NCBI RefSeq assembly: GCF_029697505.1
Contig: NZ_JARJEF010000005.1
Location: 186,001-250,000 of the forward strand
Length of the DNA: 64,000 bases
Source of the DNA: Pseudophaeobacter profundi
GTDB taxonomy: Bacteria > Pseudomonadota > Alphaproteobacteria > Rhodobacterales > Rhodobacteraceae
Direction of reading: 5' to 3'
Each line of letters begins with the position of its first letter. Position 1 is the first letter of the stretch. The notes beneath the pieces were generated by a model. The model was not told where the DNA came from and made no database searches. It worked only from the letters and a program-made list of their open reading frames with translations. This document shows, in pieces, positions 8,102 through 17,508 of this stretch. The position numbers and the translations under genes were made by a program.

Positions 8102-11100
8102 ATGCTCTGTGGCAGATCGGTGATGGGGGCCGCGATGCTCTTAGCGCTTTTCGCCGTAGGCGGCGAACCTGCGCTGGCATTGGACAGATGGAATGGAGGC
8201 AGCATCAGAAACGAAGGTTTCGGCACTTGCCGCATCGAAATGCAGAGCAGCGGCACGGGGGCTCAAGTTCGTGCTGCGGGGCGCGACGCTGGTGGCTACA
8301 TGTACAGTTATTATGATGGCAGTATGATCAGTCGCCCTGCCATCACAGAAACGATCTTGGAAGACTATTGCAGTTTTACATCCGTCAGAAATCTCGTGCA
8401 GAGTACGCCCGCCGCGTCTTATGCAGCCGAGGATTGGTTTGGGTTCGAGTTCGAGTTCGTCAGGCCTGGGGATGGCCTCTACCGCGGTAGGCACGGGCTG
8501 ACGGGAGCCACAGGCACCCAGCTGGTCTCAGAAGAAACCTTGCTTGATCCGGTTCCGACCGTCACCCTTTCGGGGCTAAGCGGCACTTTTATCAATCCAC
8601 AGATCGTCACCGCCACCTTTAGCGAGACAGTCGACGGCTTTGACGCGTCGGACATCCAGGTGACAAATGCCACCATTTCCAGCTTCGCCGGATCGGGTGC
8701 CACCTATACGTTCACGGTTGCACCCGATGGACCGGGTACCGTGACGGTCCAGGTGCCTGCACATAGCGTCACCGACAGTGTATCCCTGCCCAATCCTGTT
8801 TCCAACACGCTGAGCGGCACAGCGGAAACGGTCAGTGTTACAGCGGATTTCACTGCTAACCCTGGATTCGGAATTTCGGTGCCGCATACCGTTTTCTTCA
8901 CAGACCAATCCTCATCTACTCCACCGGCGTTGAAGACTTGGAACTGGGACTTTGGCGACGGAGATACCAGCACGTCACAGAACCCGATTCACACTTACAT
9001 GACCTTCGGTACTTTTTCCGCAACGCTGGAAACCTGCGTCTACACGACCTGCGACACCAAGAGCATGACCATCGAAGTGGTGGATGTTCCTGCCACCATG
9101 ACCCCGTCTCTGTCCGGATTTAGCGGCAATGTGGTCGGCGCGCAGACCGTGACGGTGGAATTCAATGCGGGCGTGGATACTTCGGATGCGCTGCAATTGT
9201 CGGATTTTGACGCAACCAATCTGACGCTCTCGAACCTGTCTGCAGGGTCGCCGACGCCCGCATATGGCCAGACGCAGACCTACACTTTGACCGCGACGCC
9301 GGATGGGGACGGCGCCATATCGCTGACCCTGCCAGCAGGTGCGGTGTCCAACTTTCGCAGCGTAGCAAACACGGCCTCCAACACGCTCTCTGGTGTTGTG
9401 GACACCACTGCGCCCACCATCACGCTGGTGGATGCGGGCGCCAGTACCACCCCCTATGTTGGCTATCGTTCTGTTGTCGAATACCCATCTGGCACGATAT
9501 TTGTACTCGGATACTCAGCCACGTTTCCCGATACAGTCGTGCGCATGGGCAGGAGCATTCTTCCTGACAACAAAATGCGCTATACGATTGTCCCGCAACG
9601 TGACGGCCCGGTCCATGTGACCTTCCCTGCCGGGATGTTCAGGGATGTCGCCGGAAACCTCAGCGCCGAGACCCGGATAGATCTTGGTTATGCGGATGTG
9701 GACGAGCCACGACCGGAGATTACTGGTATGCCCACATCGGTTGGTGGTGCGTTCGATGCAACCATCACGTTTTCCAAAACCGTCGAAGGGTTCACCGGGT
9801 CGGACATTCAGATCAGCGGTGGTACGCTCTCGTCCCTTGCGGGGAGCGGTGCGAATTATACCGCCCGGATTACCCCGGACGGCAGTGCCTCCATCACAAT
9901 TTCTATCCCTGCGGATGCCGCACAACATGTGGCAGTCGCAGGGGTGCCCGGTGTTTTCTCTGTCGCCGCAGCCCCCGTGAGCACAGTCTATAACACCACG
10001 CCGGTGGCCAACGCAGGGCCAGATCAGGTGGTGCAAAGCGGCGCAGACGTCACATTGGACGGCAGCGCGAGTGCCGACCCCAATGGCGATGCGCTCACCT
10101 ATCACTGGAGCGCGCCCGCAGGGGTTACGCTGAGCGACGCGACGATGGCACAGCCCAGCTTTGCCGCGCCGACCCTGTCGCCCGGTGATCCGGATAAGGT
10201 GCTGTCGATCACGCTGACGGTCGATGATGGCACAGAGACGCATCAAGACACCGTTGGCGTGACGGTAATGGCGCAGGTTGCCGCCACGCTTTCGGGGCTG
10301 CCGTCCGACATTCGTGGGACCGAGACGATAACTGTAAGTTTCAGCCGCGATGTGACCGGCTTTGATGAGGCGGATCTACAGCTTCAGAACCTCACCCTCA
10401 GTGCATTTTCGGCGAGCTCACCCAGTTCTTATCAGTTTGATGTTACCCCGGTGGCGCGTGGTCCGGTTTCGATCACCCTGCCCGCAGGCGTCGCGCAGGA
10501 CAGCAGAGGAAACACCAATGCGGTTGCCACACTCTCGGCCACAGGTTTCACCAATGAGGCCCCCGTAGCGGACGCCGGGTCGGACCAGGTTGCTGGTGGT
10601 GGTGTGCTCGTCACTTTGGATGGATCAGGGTCGACCGATCCCGATGGCGACAGCCTGAGCTACCGCTGGACGCCCCCTGCGGGCATCAGCCTGAGCGACC
10701 CGGCTGCGGCACAACCCAGCTTTACCACCCCCGGCATTTCCCCCGGAGATCCAGATCAGGAGCTGGATTTCACCCTTACCGTAGATGATGGCACCGAAAC
10801 CCATAGTGATCAGGTCAGGATCATCCTGCGTACGGATGTAAGCGTAACCCTCGCAGGGCTTCCCAATAGCTTCAGCGGTCCGGGGCAGCATCAGATCAAC
10901 ATTCAGTTCTCGCGTGCGGTCACCGGGCTGACGGCCAGTGATCTGGTGATCTCTGGCGGAGAGGTACAGTCGCTCAGCGGCAACGGTGCGACCTATCAGG
11001 CACAACTGCGGGCCAGTGGTCAGGGGGATCTTGCGGTTTCCCTCCCGGCGGGTGTGGCACAGGACAGCAACGGCATTCCCAATGCGGCGTCAAACGAGAT

Positions 11101-12037
11101 GACGGCGGTGAACCGGATTGTGGAACAAACCAGCCAGTTGATTGCAGGCTTCATGCAGGCCCGGACCAACAATCTGATCAGCAACCAGCCGCGCGTGGCT
11201 GATTTCTTGCTTGGGCGCAGCACAGGCAACCAGATGAATGCTGCCGTCACCCGTGGTCGGTTCAACATGGATATGGCAATCGCCCCGCAAGGCGGAGCAT
11301 GGGGCACCTTCCGCGCTGCCGTCAGCGAGAGCGATGGTCAAGACAGTGGCTACGCGCTTGCGACCATTGGGCGGCATATCGAGGTAAAGCCAAATCTGCT
11401 GCTGGGGGCGATGCTGCAACTGGACTATGCCGAAACCACCGAAGGCCCCGCCGAGGTCGACGGCTATGGCTGGCTGGTCGGACCATATGCGGTGTATCGC
11501 TTGCCCGATCAGCCGGTGATTTTCAGCGCGCGTATTCTTTATGGGCAATCCAACAACGATATCGCACCGCTTGGCACGTATCGCGATCAGTTCAAAACCG
11601 AACGCTGGCTCGCCCAACTCGGTATCACCGGAGAGGTCATCAGCGGCGGATGGAGCGTCTTTCCCTTCCTGACGGCCAGTCATGCCCGCGATGATCAGCA
11701 TGCCTATACCGACAGCCTTGGCAACACGATCCCGGCTCAGGGGTTTCAGTTGACCAATCTGGAGCTGGGCGCGGATTTCGAACTGCAGCTGGCGCGCGAG
11801 ACCGGCCAGCGGGTTCTGACGGGCGGTCTTTCGGGGATTTGGTCGGCAACCTCAGGATCCGGTGCTGCCGCCCTGCGCGAGCCCGCCTATGAAGGTGGAC
11901 GCCTGCGGTTGGAACTGGGCTACGGTGGTGTGTTGCCCGGTGGTGGCCGGTTCCAATTCAACGCGTTCGGCGACGGCATCGGCGCCCGTGGCTACGCCAG
12001 CTACGGTGTGGAGGGAACCTATTCCTTTGCATTCTAA
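8102..12037 (+). CDS. Autotransporter with Ig-like and PKD-like repeats
   Basis: 1311 residues from the ATG at 8102, which has GGGGAG upstream and starts a good signal peptide (MLCGRSVMGAAMLLALFAVGG..ALA). The passenger carries bacterial Ig-like repeats built on VTLSGL..F...ATFSETVDGFDASDIQV (about residues 153-243, 333-430, 538-620, 726-813, 913-996), one classic PKD domain (WNWDFGDGDTS, about 248-328) and two PKD-like units starting VANAGPDQVV and VADAGSDQVA (about 630-723, 814-910). From about residue 1053 a beta-barrel follows (WGTFRAAVSES..), ending YSFAF with the terminal Phe of outer-membrane proteins. Likely a surface adhesin; ligand unknown. Alternative starts are 8054 and 8003. Confidence 0.9.
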   Translation: MLCGRSVMGAAMLLALFAVGGEPALALDRWNGGSIRNEGFGTCRIEMQSSGTGAQVRAAGRDAGGYMYSYYDGSMISRPAITETILEDYCSFTSVRNLVQSTPAASYAAEDWFGFEFEFVRPGDGLYRGRHGLTGATGTQLVSEETLLDPVPTVTLSGLSGTFINPQIVTATFSETVDGFDASDIQVTNATISSFAGSGATYTFTVAPDGPGTVTVQVPAHSVTDSVSLPNPVSNTLSGTAETVSVTADFTANPGFGISVPHTVFFTDQSSSTPPALKTWNWDFGDGDTSTSQNPIHTYMTFGTFSATLETCVYTTCDTKSMTIEVVDVPATMTPSLSGFSGNVVGAQTVTVEFNAGVDTSDALQLSDFDATNLTLSNLSAGSPTPAYGQTQTYTLTATPDGDGAISLTLPAGAVSNFRSVANTASNTLSGVVDTTAPTITLVDAGASTTPYVGYRSVVEYPSGTIFVLGYSATFPDTVVRMGRSILPDNKMRYTIVPQRDGPVHVTFPAGMFRDVAGNLSAETRIDLGYADVDEPRPEITGMPTSVGGAFDATITFSKTVEGFTGSDIQISGGTLSSLAGSGANYTARITPDGSASITISIPADAAQHVAVAGVPGVFSVAAAPVSTVYNTTPVANAGPDQVVQSGADVTLDGSASADPNGDALTYHWSAPAGVTLSDATMAQPSFAAPTLSPGDPDKVLSITLTVDDGTETHQDTVGVTVMAQVAATLSGLPSDIRGTETITVSFSRDVTGFDEADLQLQNLTLSAFSASSPSSYQFDVTPVARGPVSITLPAGVAQDSRGNTNAVATLSATGFTNEAPVADAGSDQVAGGGVLVTLDGSGSTDPDGDSLSYRWTPPAGISLSDPAAAQPSFTTPGISPGDPDQELDFTLTVDDGTETHSDQVRIILRTDVSVTLAGLPNSFSGPGQHQINIQFSRAVTGLTASDLVISGGEVQSLSGNGATYQAQLRASGQGDLAVSLPAGVAQDSNGIPNAASNEMTAVNRIVEQTSQLIAGFMQARTNNLISNQPRVADFLLGRSTGNQMNAAVTRGRFNMDMAIAPQGGAWGTFRAAVSESDGQDSGYALATIGRHIEVKPNLLLGAMLQLDYAETTEGPAEVDGYGWLVGPYAVYRLPDQPVIFSARILYGQSNNDIAPLGTYRDQFKTERWLAQLGITGEVISGGWSVFPFLTASHARDDQHAYTDSLGNTIPAQGFQLTNLELGADFELQLARETGQRVLTGGLSGIWSATSGSGAAALREPAYEGGRLRLELGYGGVLPGGGRFQFNAFGDGIGARGYASYGVEGTYSFAF

Positions 12038-12290
12038 CGGTTTGCCTTGGCCGCCTCGGCGATGTGGGGCGGCCATGGGAGTGGAGCAAAGCATCAGTTA
12101 GCCCAGAATGTCGGGAATGCCGCGGTCGACGATAAGGGGGGGGCGGAGATGGCCTGTGCCGCACCGTCGGCGATCAGGTCCTGCGGCCCGTTTCGGGGAT
12201 TGTGTGCAGGCCATGGTGGGCGAGTTCTTCAATGAGTCTGGTCCTGCCCGCACCCGGACCACCCGTCACGACGAAGACGTGGTCGCTCAT
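12034..12290 (-). pseudogene. Decayed AAA ATPase (AAA_28-like P-loop protein)
   Basis: From an ATG at 12290 the minus strand reads MSDHVFVVTGGPGAGRTRLIEEL followed by HGLHTIPETGRR, the start of a small P-loop ATPase family, but the frame stops after about 38 residues. Further on, another frame reads IVDRGIPDILG, a stop, LMLCSTPMAAPH, and then in a third frame HIAEAAKANR, which are pieces of the same family in the right order. The Walker lysine is also Arg (GAGRT). Frame changes, an in-frame stop and missing middle sequence make this a clear remnant. Confidence 0.75.
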
Positions 12291-12459
12291 GGGCGATCCT
12301 CGAGTTTTATCGCGGGAGAGGGCTGCACGGCGGTTTTCACGCCATTGGCGTGAAACGCAGTTGCATTGATTTTCCAGTGGAAAACAATACGCGCCCACGC
12401 GTCAGCTGCAAAGCCTATGACCAAACTCTATACTGTCGTGGGATTTTCAAAGGGTGATT

Positions 12460-12535
12460 TGGTGGAGCCTAGGAGGATCGAACTCCTGACCTCCTGCATG
12501 CCATGCAGGCGCTCTCCCAGCTGAGCTAAGGCCCC
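12460..12535 (-). tRNA. tRNA-Ala (anticodon GGC)
   Basis: The minus strand gives a 76-base cloverleaf: acceptor GGGGCCT pairing with AGGCTCC, D-arm GCTCAGCTGGGAGAGC, anticodon stem CCTGC/GCAGG around the loop ATGGCAT (anticodon GGC), T-arm containing GTTCGATCC, and an encoded CCA end. This is a standard alanine tRNA. No integrated element is seen next to it. Confidence 0.96.
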
Positions 12536-12724
12536 AAATCACTCCGCTAGATGTCTGGGCCGTAGGCCTGTCCGTCTTGCGGTGTGAGGGTGATTTAAGG
12601 GACGATGGAGCGGGCCGCAAGAGGAAAATGCACCATCGTCACGAGTTTTTTTGCCAAGGCTTCTTGCCTGATCCCCAGGCAGCCGGTGGGCTGCTTGGGA
12701 GAGGTTGCGCAGCCTGGGCTGGCC

Positions 12725-13057
12725 TTAGGTATCGTCGTCTTCAGACGCGACATCGGCGATCTCTTCGAGCGGCACGGTATCATCGTCGTCGTCGTCGTCG
12801 TCCAGAACGTCATCGCCCAGATCCAGATCGACGTCTGTGTCGTCATCGTCCAGAACATCGCTGTCATCGGCGTCGTTTTCTTTGGCTTTGTTGCTGGCGG
12901 CATCCGCTGCGTCGGCTTCGATCATCCGGCTTTTGCCAGTGCTGAGTTCAACAACTTCGCCCGTGTAGGGGCTGACGATCGGATTTTTGTTCAGGTCATA
13001 AAACCGCTTGCCGGTGGTTGGGCAGACGCGCTTTACGCCCCATTCTTCGTTGGGCAT
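12725..13057 (-). CDS. FYDLN-acid family protein (TIGR02300-like)
   Basis: 110 residues. The N-terminus MPNEEWGVKRVCPTTGKRFYDLNKNPIVSPYTGE is the FYDLN motif region shared by small alphaproteobacterial proteins; the rest is a very acidic tail with runs of Asp. The family's function is not established. Its promoter region is shared with the divergent metallopeptidase gene. The Asp codon run explains the GTC-repeat-looking DNA near 12785-12803. Confidence 0.88.
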   Translation of the reverse strand: MPNEEWGVKRVCPTTGKRFYDLNKNPIVSPYTGEVVELSTGKSRMIEADAADAASNKAKENDADDSDVLDDDDTDVDLDLGDDVLDDDDDDDDTVPLEEIADVASEDDDT

Positions 13058-13157
13058 GTGGGTCCCCTTGATTTACTGGTGAGTCGTATCGACGATTCAG
13101 TTGCCTTGCCATATGAGGTAGGCACTGTCAAAGCCTTTGCCATAAAGGGACACCGCC

Positions 13158-13847
13158 ATGAGCGCATATCACCTGCCCGGAGATCCACCGGTCCCGCTGA
13201 TTCTGCGGCGCTCGGCGCGGGCGAAACGGATCAGCCTGCGCATATCGGCGCTGGACGGGCGGGTGACGCTGACGCTGCCCAAGCGGCTGGCGGCGCGCGA
13301 AGCACTGGACTTCGCCGCTGAAAAAGAGGCCTGGATCCGCGATCATCTGGCGCGCCATCCAGTGCCGGTTGCGGTTGGTTTTGGCAGTATACTTCCCGTT
13401 GAAGGAGTGCCGCGTCGCATCGTGCCCGGGTCGGCGCGCGGGGTGAAACTGGCCGAGGACACAGTTGCCATTGGCGGTAGCAACCCGGCAAAGTCACTGC
13501 AACGCTACCTGAAAGAACTGGCCCGGGATCGGCTGGCAGAGCGTTCCGATCACTATGCGGCGCAGGTCGGGCGCGCCTATGCCAAGCTGAGCCTGCGCGA
13601 CACCCGCTCGCGCTGGGGGTCTTGTTCCTCTGCCGGGACGCTGATGTATTCCTGGCGTCTGATTCTGGCCCCGCGTGAGGTGCTGTCTTATGTCGCCGCC
13701 CATGAGGTGGCGCATCTGGTCGAGATGAACCATTCGGCTGATTTCTGGGCCGTGGTGGCGCGGCTCTATGGCGACAGCACGGCACCGCGCCGCTGGCTGC
13801 GCCAAGAGGGGGGCGGGCTGCATCGCTACCGGTTTGAGCCTGTTTAG
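13158..13847 (+). CDS. YgjP-like zinc metallopeptidase (DUF45)
   Basis: 229 residues with the signature HEVAHLVEMNHSADFW near the C-terminus, the HExxH zinc motif of the YgjP/WLM-type metallopeptidases, preceded by the conserved RDTRSRWGSCSSAGTLMYSWRLILAP block. The N-terminal RRSARAKRISLRIS is also usual for the family. No signal peptide, so cytoplasmic. The physiological substrate is not known for most members. Confidence 0.9.
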   Translation: MSAYHLPGDPPVPLILRRSARAKRISLRISALDGRVTLTLPKRLAAREALDFAAEKEAWIRDHLARHPVPVAVGFGSILPVEGVPRRIVPGSARGVKLAEDTVAIGGSNPAKSLQRYLKELARDRLAERSDHYAAQVGRAYAKLSLRDTRSRWGSCSSAGTLMYSWRLILAPREVLSYVAAHEVAHLVEMNHSADFWAVVARLYGDSTAPRRWLRQEGGGLHRYRFEPV

Positions 13848-13927
13848 GCGGGCCTCGGCCGAAATCTGGGCTGGCTGGTTGCAGCAAATGGCGCGGCATG
13901 CATTCGGCGCTTGACCTGCGCTATGTT

Positions 13928-13937
13928 TGTGATCACA
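13928..13937. promoter_or_regulatory. Palindrome upstream of GntR gene
   Basis: TGTGATCACA is a perfect 10-base palindrome 10 bases before the GntR-type start codon. FadR-subfamily regulators often bind dyads with GT and AC half-sites, so autoregulation is likely. The site is short and unproven. Confidence 0.4.
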
Positions 13938-13947
13938 GACATGCACC

Positions 13948-14613
13948 ATGTCGATACCAGTCAAACCCATTGCAGCGCCCGCCACCGATACCAGTGCTTC
14001 GGCCCATGATAGGGTTTACCGGGCGCTGCGGGCGCGGATCATGTATGGTGACATTGCCCCGGGCGAGGCGCTGACCCTGCGCGGTATTGGCCGCGAATAT
14101 GGGGTTTCGATGACCCCGGCGCGCGAATCCCTGCGCCGTCTGGTGGCCGAGGGGGCGCTGTCGCTGTCCTCCTCGGGGCGAGTTGCCACGCCTGAGCTGA
14201 GCAATGAGCGGATCGAAGAACTGGCGGCCCTGCGGGCGTTGATCGAGGTCGAGCTGTCCAGCCGTGCCCTGCCACGGGCGCATATGGCGCTGATTGATCG
14301 GCTGCAAGCCATCAATATGACCATCGCCGAGAAGGTCTCTAAACGGGACGCGGTTGGCTATATTCGCACCAATCTTGAATTTCACCGCACGCTTTATCTG
14401 CGGGCGCAGGCGCCGGCTATGCTGGCCATGGCAGAAACGGTCTGGCTGCAGCTTGGGCCTACCATGCGGGCGCTCTATGGGCGGCTGCGGCGCACCGATC
14501 CGCCGCAGAACCACCGGCTGATCATTGCCGCCCTCAAGGCTGGTGACGAACCGGGCCTGCGTCTGGCGGTGCGATCCGACGTGACACAGGGCCTGCGGCT
14601 GCTGGTGGTCTAG
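13948..14613 (+). CDS. GntR-family regulator, FCD (FadR) subfamily
   Basis: 221 residues. Residues 15-80 form the GntR winged helix (DRVYRALRARIMYGDIAPGEALTLRGIGREYGVSMTPARESLRRLVAEGAL), followed by the all-helical FCD ligand-binding domain containing EELAALRALIEVELS and NLEFHRTLYLRA; the His in the latter is one of the metal-binding residues of the subfamily. The ligand is unknown and the following gene is an acetyltransferase that gives no pathway clue. Confidence 0.9.
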   Translation: MSIPVKPIAAPATDTSASAHDRVYRALRARIMYGDIAPGEALTLRGIGREYGVSMTPARESLRRLVAEGALSLSSSGRVATPELSNERIEELAALRALIEVELSSRALPRAHMALIDRLQAINMTIAEKVSKRDAVGYIRTNLEFHRTLYLRAQAPAMLAMAETVWLQLGPTMRALYGRLRRTDPPQNHRLIIAALKAGDEPGLRLAVRSDVTQGLRLLVV

Positions 14614-14650
14614 GCCCAAACAAGTGAACGTGGAAAGAGATTTGGAACAG

Positions 14651-15106
14651 ATGCCTAGAGAAATACGAAAGGCAAATGCTGCAGATGCAGAGGCTCTGAC
14701 CGCCTGCATTGATGCAGCCTATGCTAAATATGCCAGCCGTATTTCCGACCTGCCACCCGTCTCCTCTGGGATTTCAGAGGAAATTGAGCAGAGCCAAGTC
14801 TGGGTCGCGACCGAAAGCGGTCAAGTGATTGCGGGCTTGTTTCTCTCTGCCCATGAGGGGGTCTTGAAGCTAGCCAACATCGCGGTTCACCCCGATCACG
14901 CGGGCAAGGGCTTGGGTCGTGCGCTGATGGAATACGCGGAAAACGAGGCCAAGCGGCAGGGGGTTAGCGAAATGCGTCTCAGCACACATGTTGATATGCC
15001 TGAGAACGTGCGGTTGTACCAATACCTTGGCTGGCAAGAATACGAACGCAAAGGCAATCGCGTTTCGATGCGCAAAAATCTGGGAACCGCCAAGAGAACC
15101 GTGTGA
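14651..15106 (+). CDS. GNAT-family N-acetyltransferase
   Basis: 151 residues from ATG 14651; a GTG at 14624 is possible but has less support. The acetyl-CoA binding segment is clear: LKLANIAVHPDHAGKGLGRALMEYAENEAKRQG, with the Gln/Arg-x-x-Gly-x-Gly type loop written as HAGKGLG. The C-terminal YQYLGWQEYERKGNRVSMRK strand is typical. Substrate unknown. Confidence 0.88.
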   Translation: MPREIRKANAADAEALTACIDAAYAKYASRISDLPPVSSGISEEIEQSQVWVATESGQVIAGLFLSAHEGVLKLANIAVHPDHAGKGLGRALMEYAENEAKRQGVSEMRLSTHVDMPENVRLYQYLGWQEYERKGNRVSMRKNLGTAKRTV

Positions 15107-15116
15107 GCAAGCCAGC

Positions 15117-15150
15117 CCTGAAAAAGCCGACGCATTCGCCGACTTTTTTG
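15117..15150 (-). terminator. Rho-independent terminator of accA
   Basis: On the minus strand, just past the accA stop, AAGTCGGC and GTCGGCTT pair through two G-U wobbles around a short loop and run into a T-tract. It serves accA; on the plus strand two positions mismatch, so it is probably one-directional. Confidence 0.6.
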
Positions 15151-15165
15151 TTGGTTGGGATAGCC

Positions 15166-16128
15166 TTAGGCTGCCAGCCCTTTGGAGCCGATGTCGAGGA
15201 ACTTTTGACGACGGTCCTTGATCAGCTCTGCGCCATCCAGGTCCTTCAACTCGTCGAGCATGTCCTGAATGGCAAGCCCAACCGAAGCCATCGTGGTCTT
15301 GGCGTCGCGATGTGCACCGCCCAGGGGTTCGGGGATGATCCGGTTGATCACCGCGAGTTCATGCAGGTTTTGCGCGGTGAGACGCAGGGCTTCGGCGGCT
15401 TCGCGCATCTTTTCGGCGTCTTTCCACAGAATAGAGGCGCAGCCTTCTGGCGAAATCACCGAATAGACCGCATGTTCCAGCATCGCGACACGGTTGGCGG
15501 TGGCAAAGGCCACAGCGCCGCCGGACCCGCCTTCGCCGATGATAACTGAAACCACCGGCACGCCGATTTTCAGGCTCATCTCGGTTGAACGGGCAATGGC
15601 CTCGGATTGGCCGCGTTCTTCGGCACCCTTGCCGGGATAGGCCCCGGTGGTATCCACCAGTGTGACCACGGGCAGGCCAAAGCGGCCGGCCATTTCCATC
15701 AGCCGCACGGCCTTGCGATAGCCTTCGGGGCGGGCCATGCCAAAGTTGTGCAGGATGCGCGCCTTGGTGTTGGATCCCTTTTCATGGCCGATCACCATCA
15801 CGGGCTGATCATTGAACCGGGCCAATCCGCCCATGACCGCGAGGTCATCGGCAAAGTTCCGGTCGCCGGCCAGCGGTGTGTATTCTGTAAAGAGCGCGTC
15901 GATATAGTCGCGGCAATGGGGCCGTTCCGGATGACGCGCTACCTGGCATTTGCGCCAGGGGGTCAGCTCTTTATAAAGATCCTTCAGCAGCTGCTCGGCT
16001 TTGACGTCCAGCGCTGCGGCCTCATCGGCCATATCCATCTCTTCATTGGCCCGTGCCAGGGCGCGAAGTTCTTCTGCTTTGCCTTCGATTTCGGCCAGCG
16101 GTTTTTCAAATTCCAGATACTGTGTCAT
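15166..16128 (-). CDS. accA: Acetyl-CoA carboxylase carboxyltransferase subunit alpha
   Basis: 320 residues, normal for AccA, which with AccD transfers the carboxyl from biotin to acetyl-CoA to start fatty acid synthesis. The N-terminus [22 protein letters not shown] and the blocks [61 protein letters not shown] and [16 protein letters not shown] are diagnostic. The start at 16128 has GAGGCGAT upstream. The gene stands alone here, as is common outside accBC. Confidence 0.97.
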   Translation of the reverse strand: MTQYLEFEKPLAEIEGKAEELRALARANEEMDMADEAAALDVKAEQLLKDLYKELTPWRKCQVARHPERPHCRDYIDALFTEYTPLAGDRNFADDLAVMGGLARFNDQPVMVIGHEKGSNTKARILHNFGMARPEGYRKAVRLMEMAGRFGLPVVTLVDTTGAYPGKGAEERGQSEAIARSTEMSLKIGVPVVSVIIGEGGSGGAVAFATANRVAMLEHAVYSVISPEGCASILWKDAEKMREAAEALRLTAQNLHELAVINRIIPEPLGGAHRDAKTTMASVGLAIQDMLDELKDLDGAELIKDRRQKFLDIGSKGLAA

Positions 16129-16289
16129 ATCGCCTCGCTCTCGCGTTTTGCCGTATATGGCCCTCTGCGCGCCCAGATGCAACTGTTGCCCGACTGCGCC
16201 GTCAATTTGTGCCCTGCCGGGGTATAGACTGTGGGCGGCAAAAGAATGCGATGCGGGCATCGGTTCCGCAAGATTGGTAGATTGCAACC

Positions 16290-16822
16290 ATGCCAAATCT
16301 GTTCGGACACCACAAAGGGAACCCCAAGGTCAGGGTCTCTGCCTACGAAAAGCGCATTCTGCGCGTCCTCGACTATATCCATGATAACCCGGCTGGAGAC
16401 CTGTCCTAGATCAGTTGTCTGATATGGCGGCGATGTCGCGATTCCATTGGCACCGAGTGTTTCATGCTGTCACCGGCGAGACCAGGCTGGCGCAGATCGG
16501 TGCCTCGGTGGCGATTAATTACGACAACCCCGATGCAACGCCAGAGGCGCAGTTGCGCAGCTTTGCGGGTGGCGAATTTCAAGGCGGCCCAACGCCAGAC
16601 GGTCTGGGGGATGCGACCATAGCTGCGGGCAGGGTTGCGGTGCTGACCTACAAGGGACCCTATGCCGGGATTTCGGCAGCCTATCATAGCCTGTTTGGCA
16701 ATTGGTTGCCGGAAGCAGGTGAAGAACCGGCAGAGGCCCCCTGTTGCGAGATCTATCTTAACAATCCGCGTGAGGTCGCCCCGGAAGAGCTGCTGACCGA
16801 GATCTGCCTGCCGTTGAAGTAG
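16290..16822 (+). pseudogene. Broken AraC / GyrI-like regulator
   Basis: From ATG 16290 the frame reads [16 protein letters not shown] then AYEKRILRVLDYIHDNPAGDLS and stops. One missing base restores LDQLSDMAAMSRFHWHRVFHAVTGET, the next part of an AraC helix-turn-helix, in the frame that continues from 16415. That frame then jumps directly to a GyrI-like effector-binding domain C-terminus (AVLTYKGPYAGISAAYHSLFGNWLP .. LLTEICLPLK), so the second helix-turn-helix and the first half of GyrI, roughly 130 residues, are deleted. One frameshift plus one deletion: not functional as a regulator. Confidence 0.82.
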
Positions 16823-16839
16823 GAGAGGGCTGGCCGCAG

Positions 16840-17436
16840 TTATTGCGGCCAGATCACCGGATAGAGCGAGGCCACGAGCAGCCCGGCCATCAACCAGTTG
16901 AACTGTGTCAGGCGGCGCGGATTGGTCAGGAAACGTGCCATCTGCTGGCCCAGGATGGTCCAGGATCCCACCGAAGGCAGGTTGATCGCGCCAAAGACCG
17001 CACCGACCAGAAAGATCGCCCATAGGGTTTGGTCGGGGGTGTAGGCCGTGATCGCGGTCAGCGCCATGGCCCAGGCCTTTGGGTTGACCCATTGAAAGGC
17101 CGCTGCCTGTAGAAATGTCATCGGCGTTCCGGTCGCACCGCTGGCCTGCGCGGGGCCGGCATTGGCAATTTTCCACGCCAGGTACAGCAGGTAGACCACT
17201 GAACAGATCTTGAGCAGGGTATAGGTCAGCGGTATCGCATCAAATATCTGCACCAGCCCTGCGCCCACCAGAACCACCATGAAGACAAAGCCAAGCGCCA
17301 CCCCAAGCATATGCGGGATGGTGCGGCGAAAGCCAAAGTTGGCCCCCGAGGCCATCAGCATCAGATTGTTCGGTCCCGGCGTGATCGAGGACACAAAGGC
17401 AAAAAGCGCAAGCGCCAGAAAGAGTTCATATGTCAT
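16840..17436 (-). CDS. LysE/RhtB-family amino acid exporter
   Basis: 198 residues with about six membrane helices. The N-terminus MTYELFLALALFAFVSSITPGPNNLMLMASGANFGFRR carries the TPGPNN motif of the LysE superfamily, and AFQWVNPKAWAMAL is the second conserved block. It is divergent from an Lrp/AsnC regulator with 72 bases between starts, a pairing that usually means amino-acid-induced export. The exported amino acid is not evident. Confidence 0.93.
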   Translation of the reverse strand: MTYELFLALALFAFVSSITPGPNNLMLMASGANFGFRRTIPHMLGVALGFVFMVVLVGAGLVQIFDAIPLTYTLLKICSVVYLLYLAWKIANAGPAQASGATGTPMTFLQAAAFQWVNPKAWAMALTAITAYTPDQTLWAIFLVGAVFGAINLPSVGSWTILGQQMARFLTNPRRLTQFNWLMAGLLVASLYPVIWPQ

Positions 17437-17508
17437 TGAGTGAATTTGCTGCGTATTGCCCCAAATGAAATTGCGTTTTCGTGTGTATTCTGCGTATTTT
17501 TGCAATCA

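Noticed and set aside
12784-12803. GTC-type triplet run that looks like a microsatellite
   Set aside because: It is the codon run for consecutive Asp residues in the acidic tail of the FYDLN protein on the minus strand.
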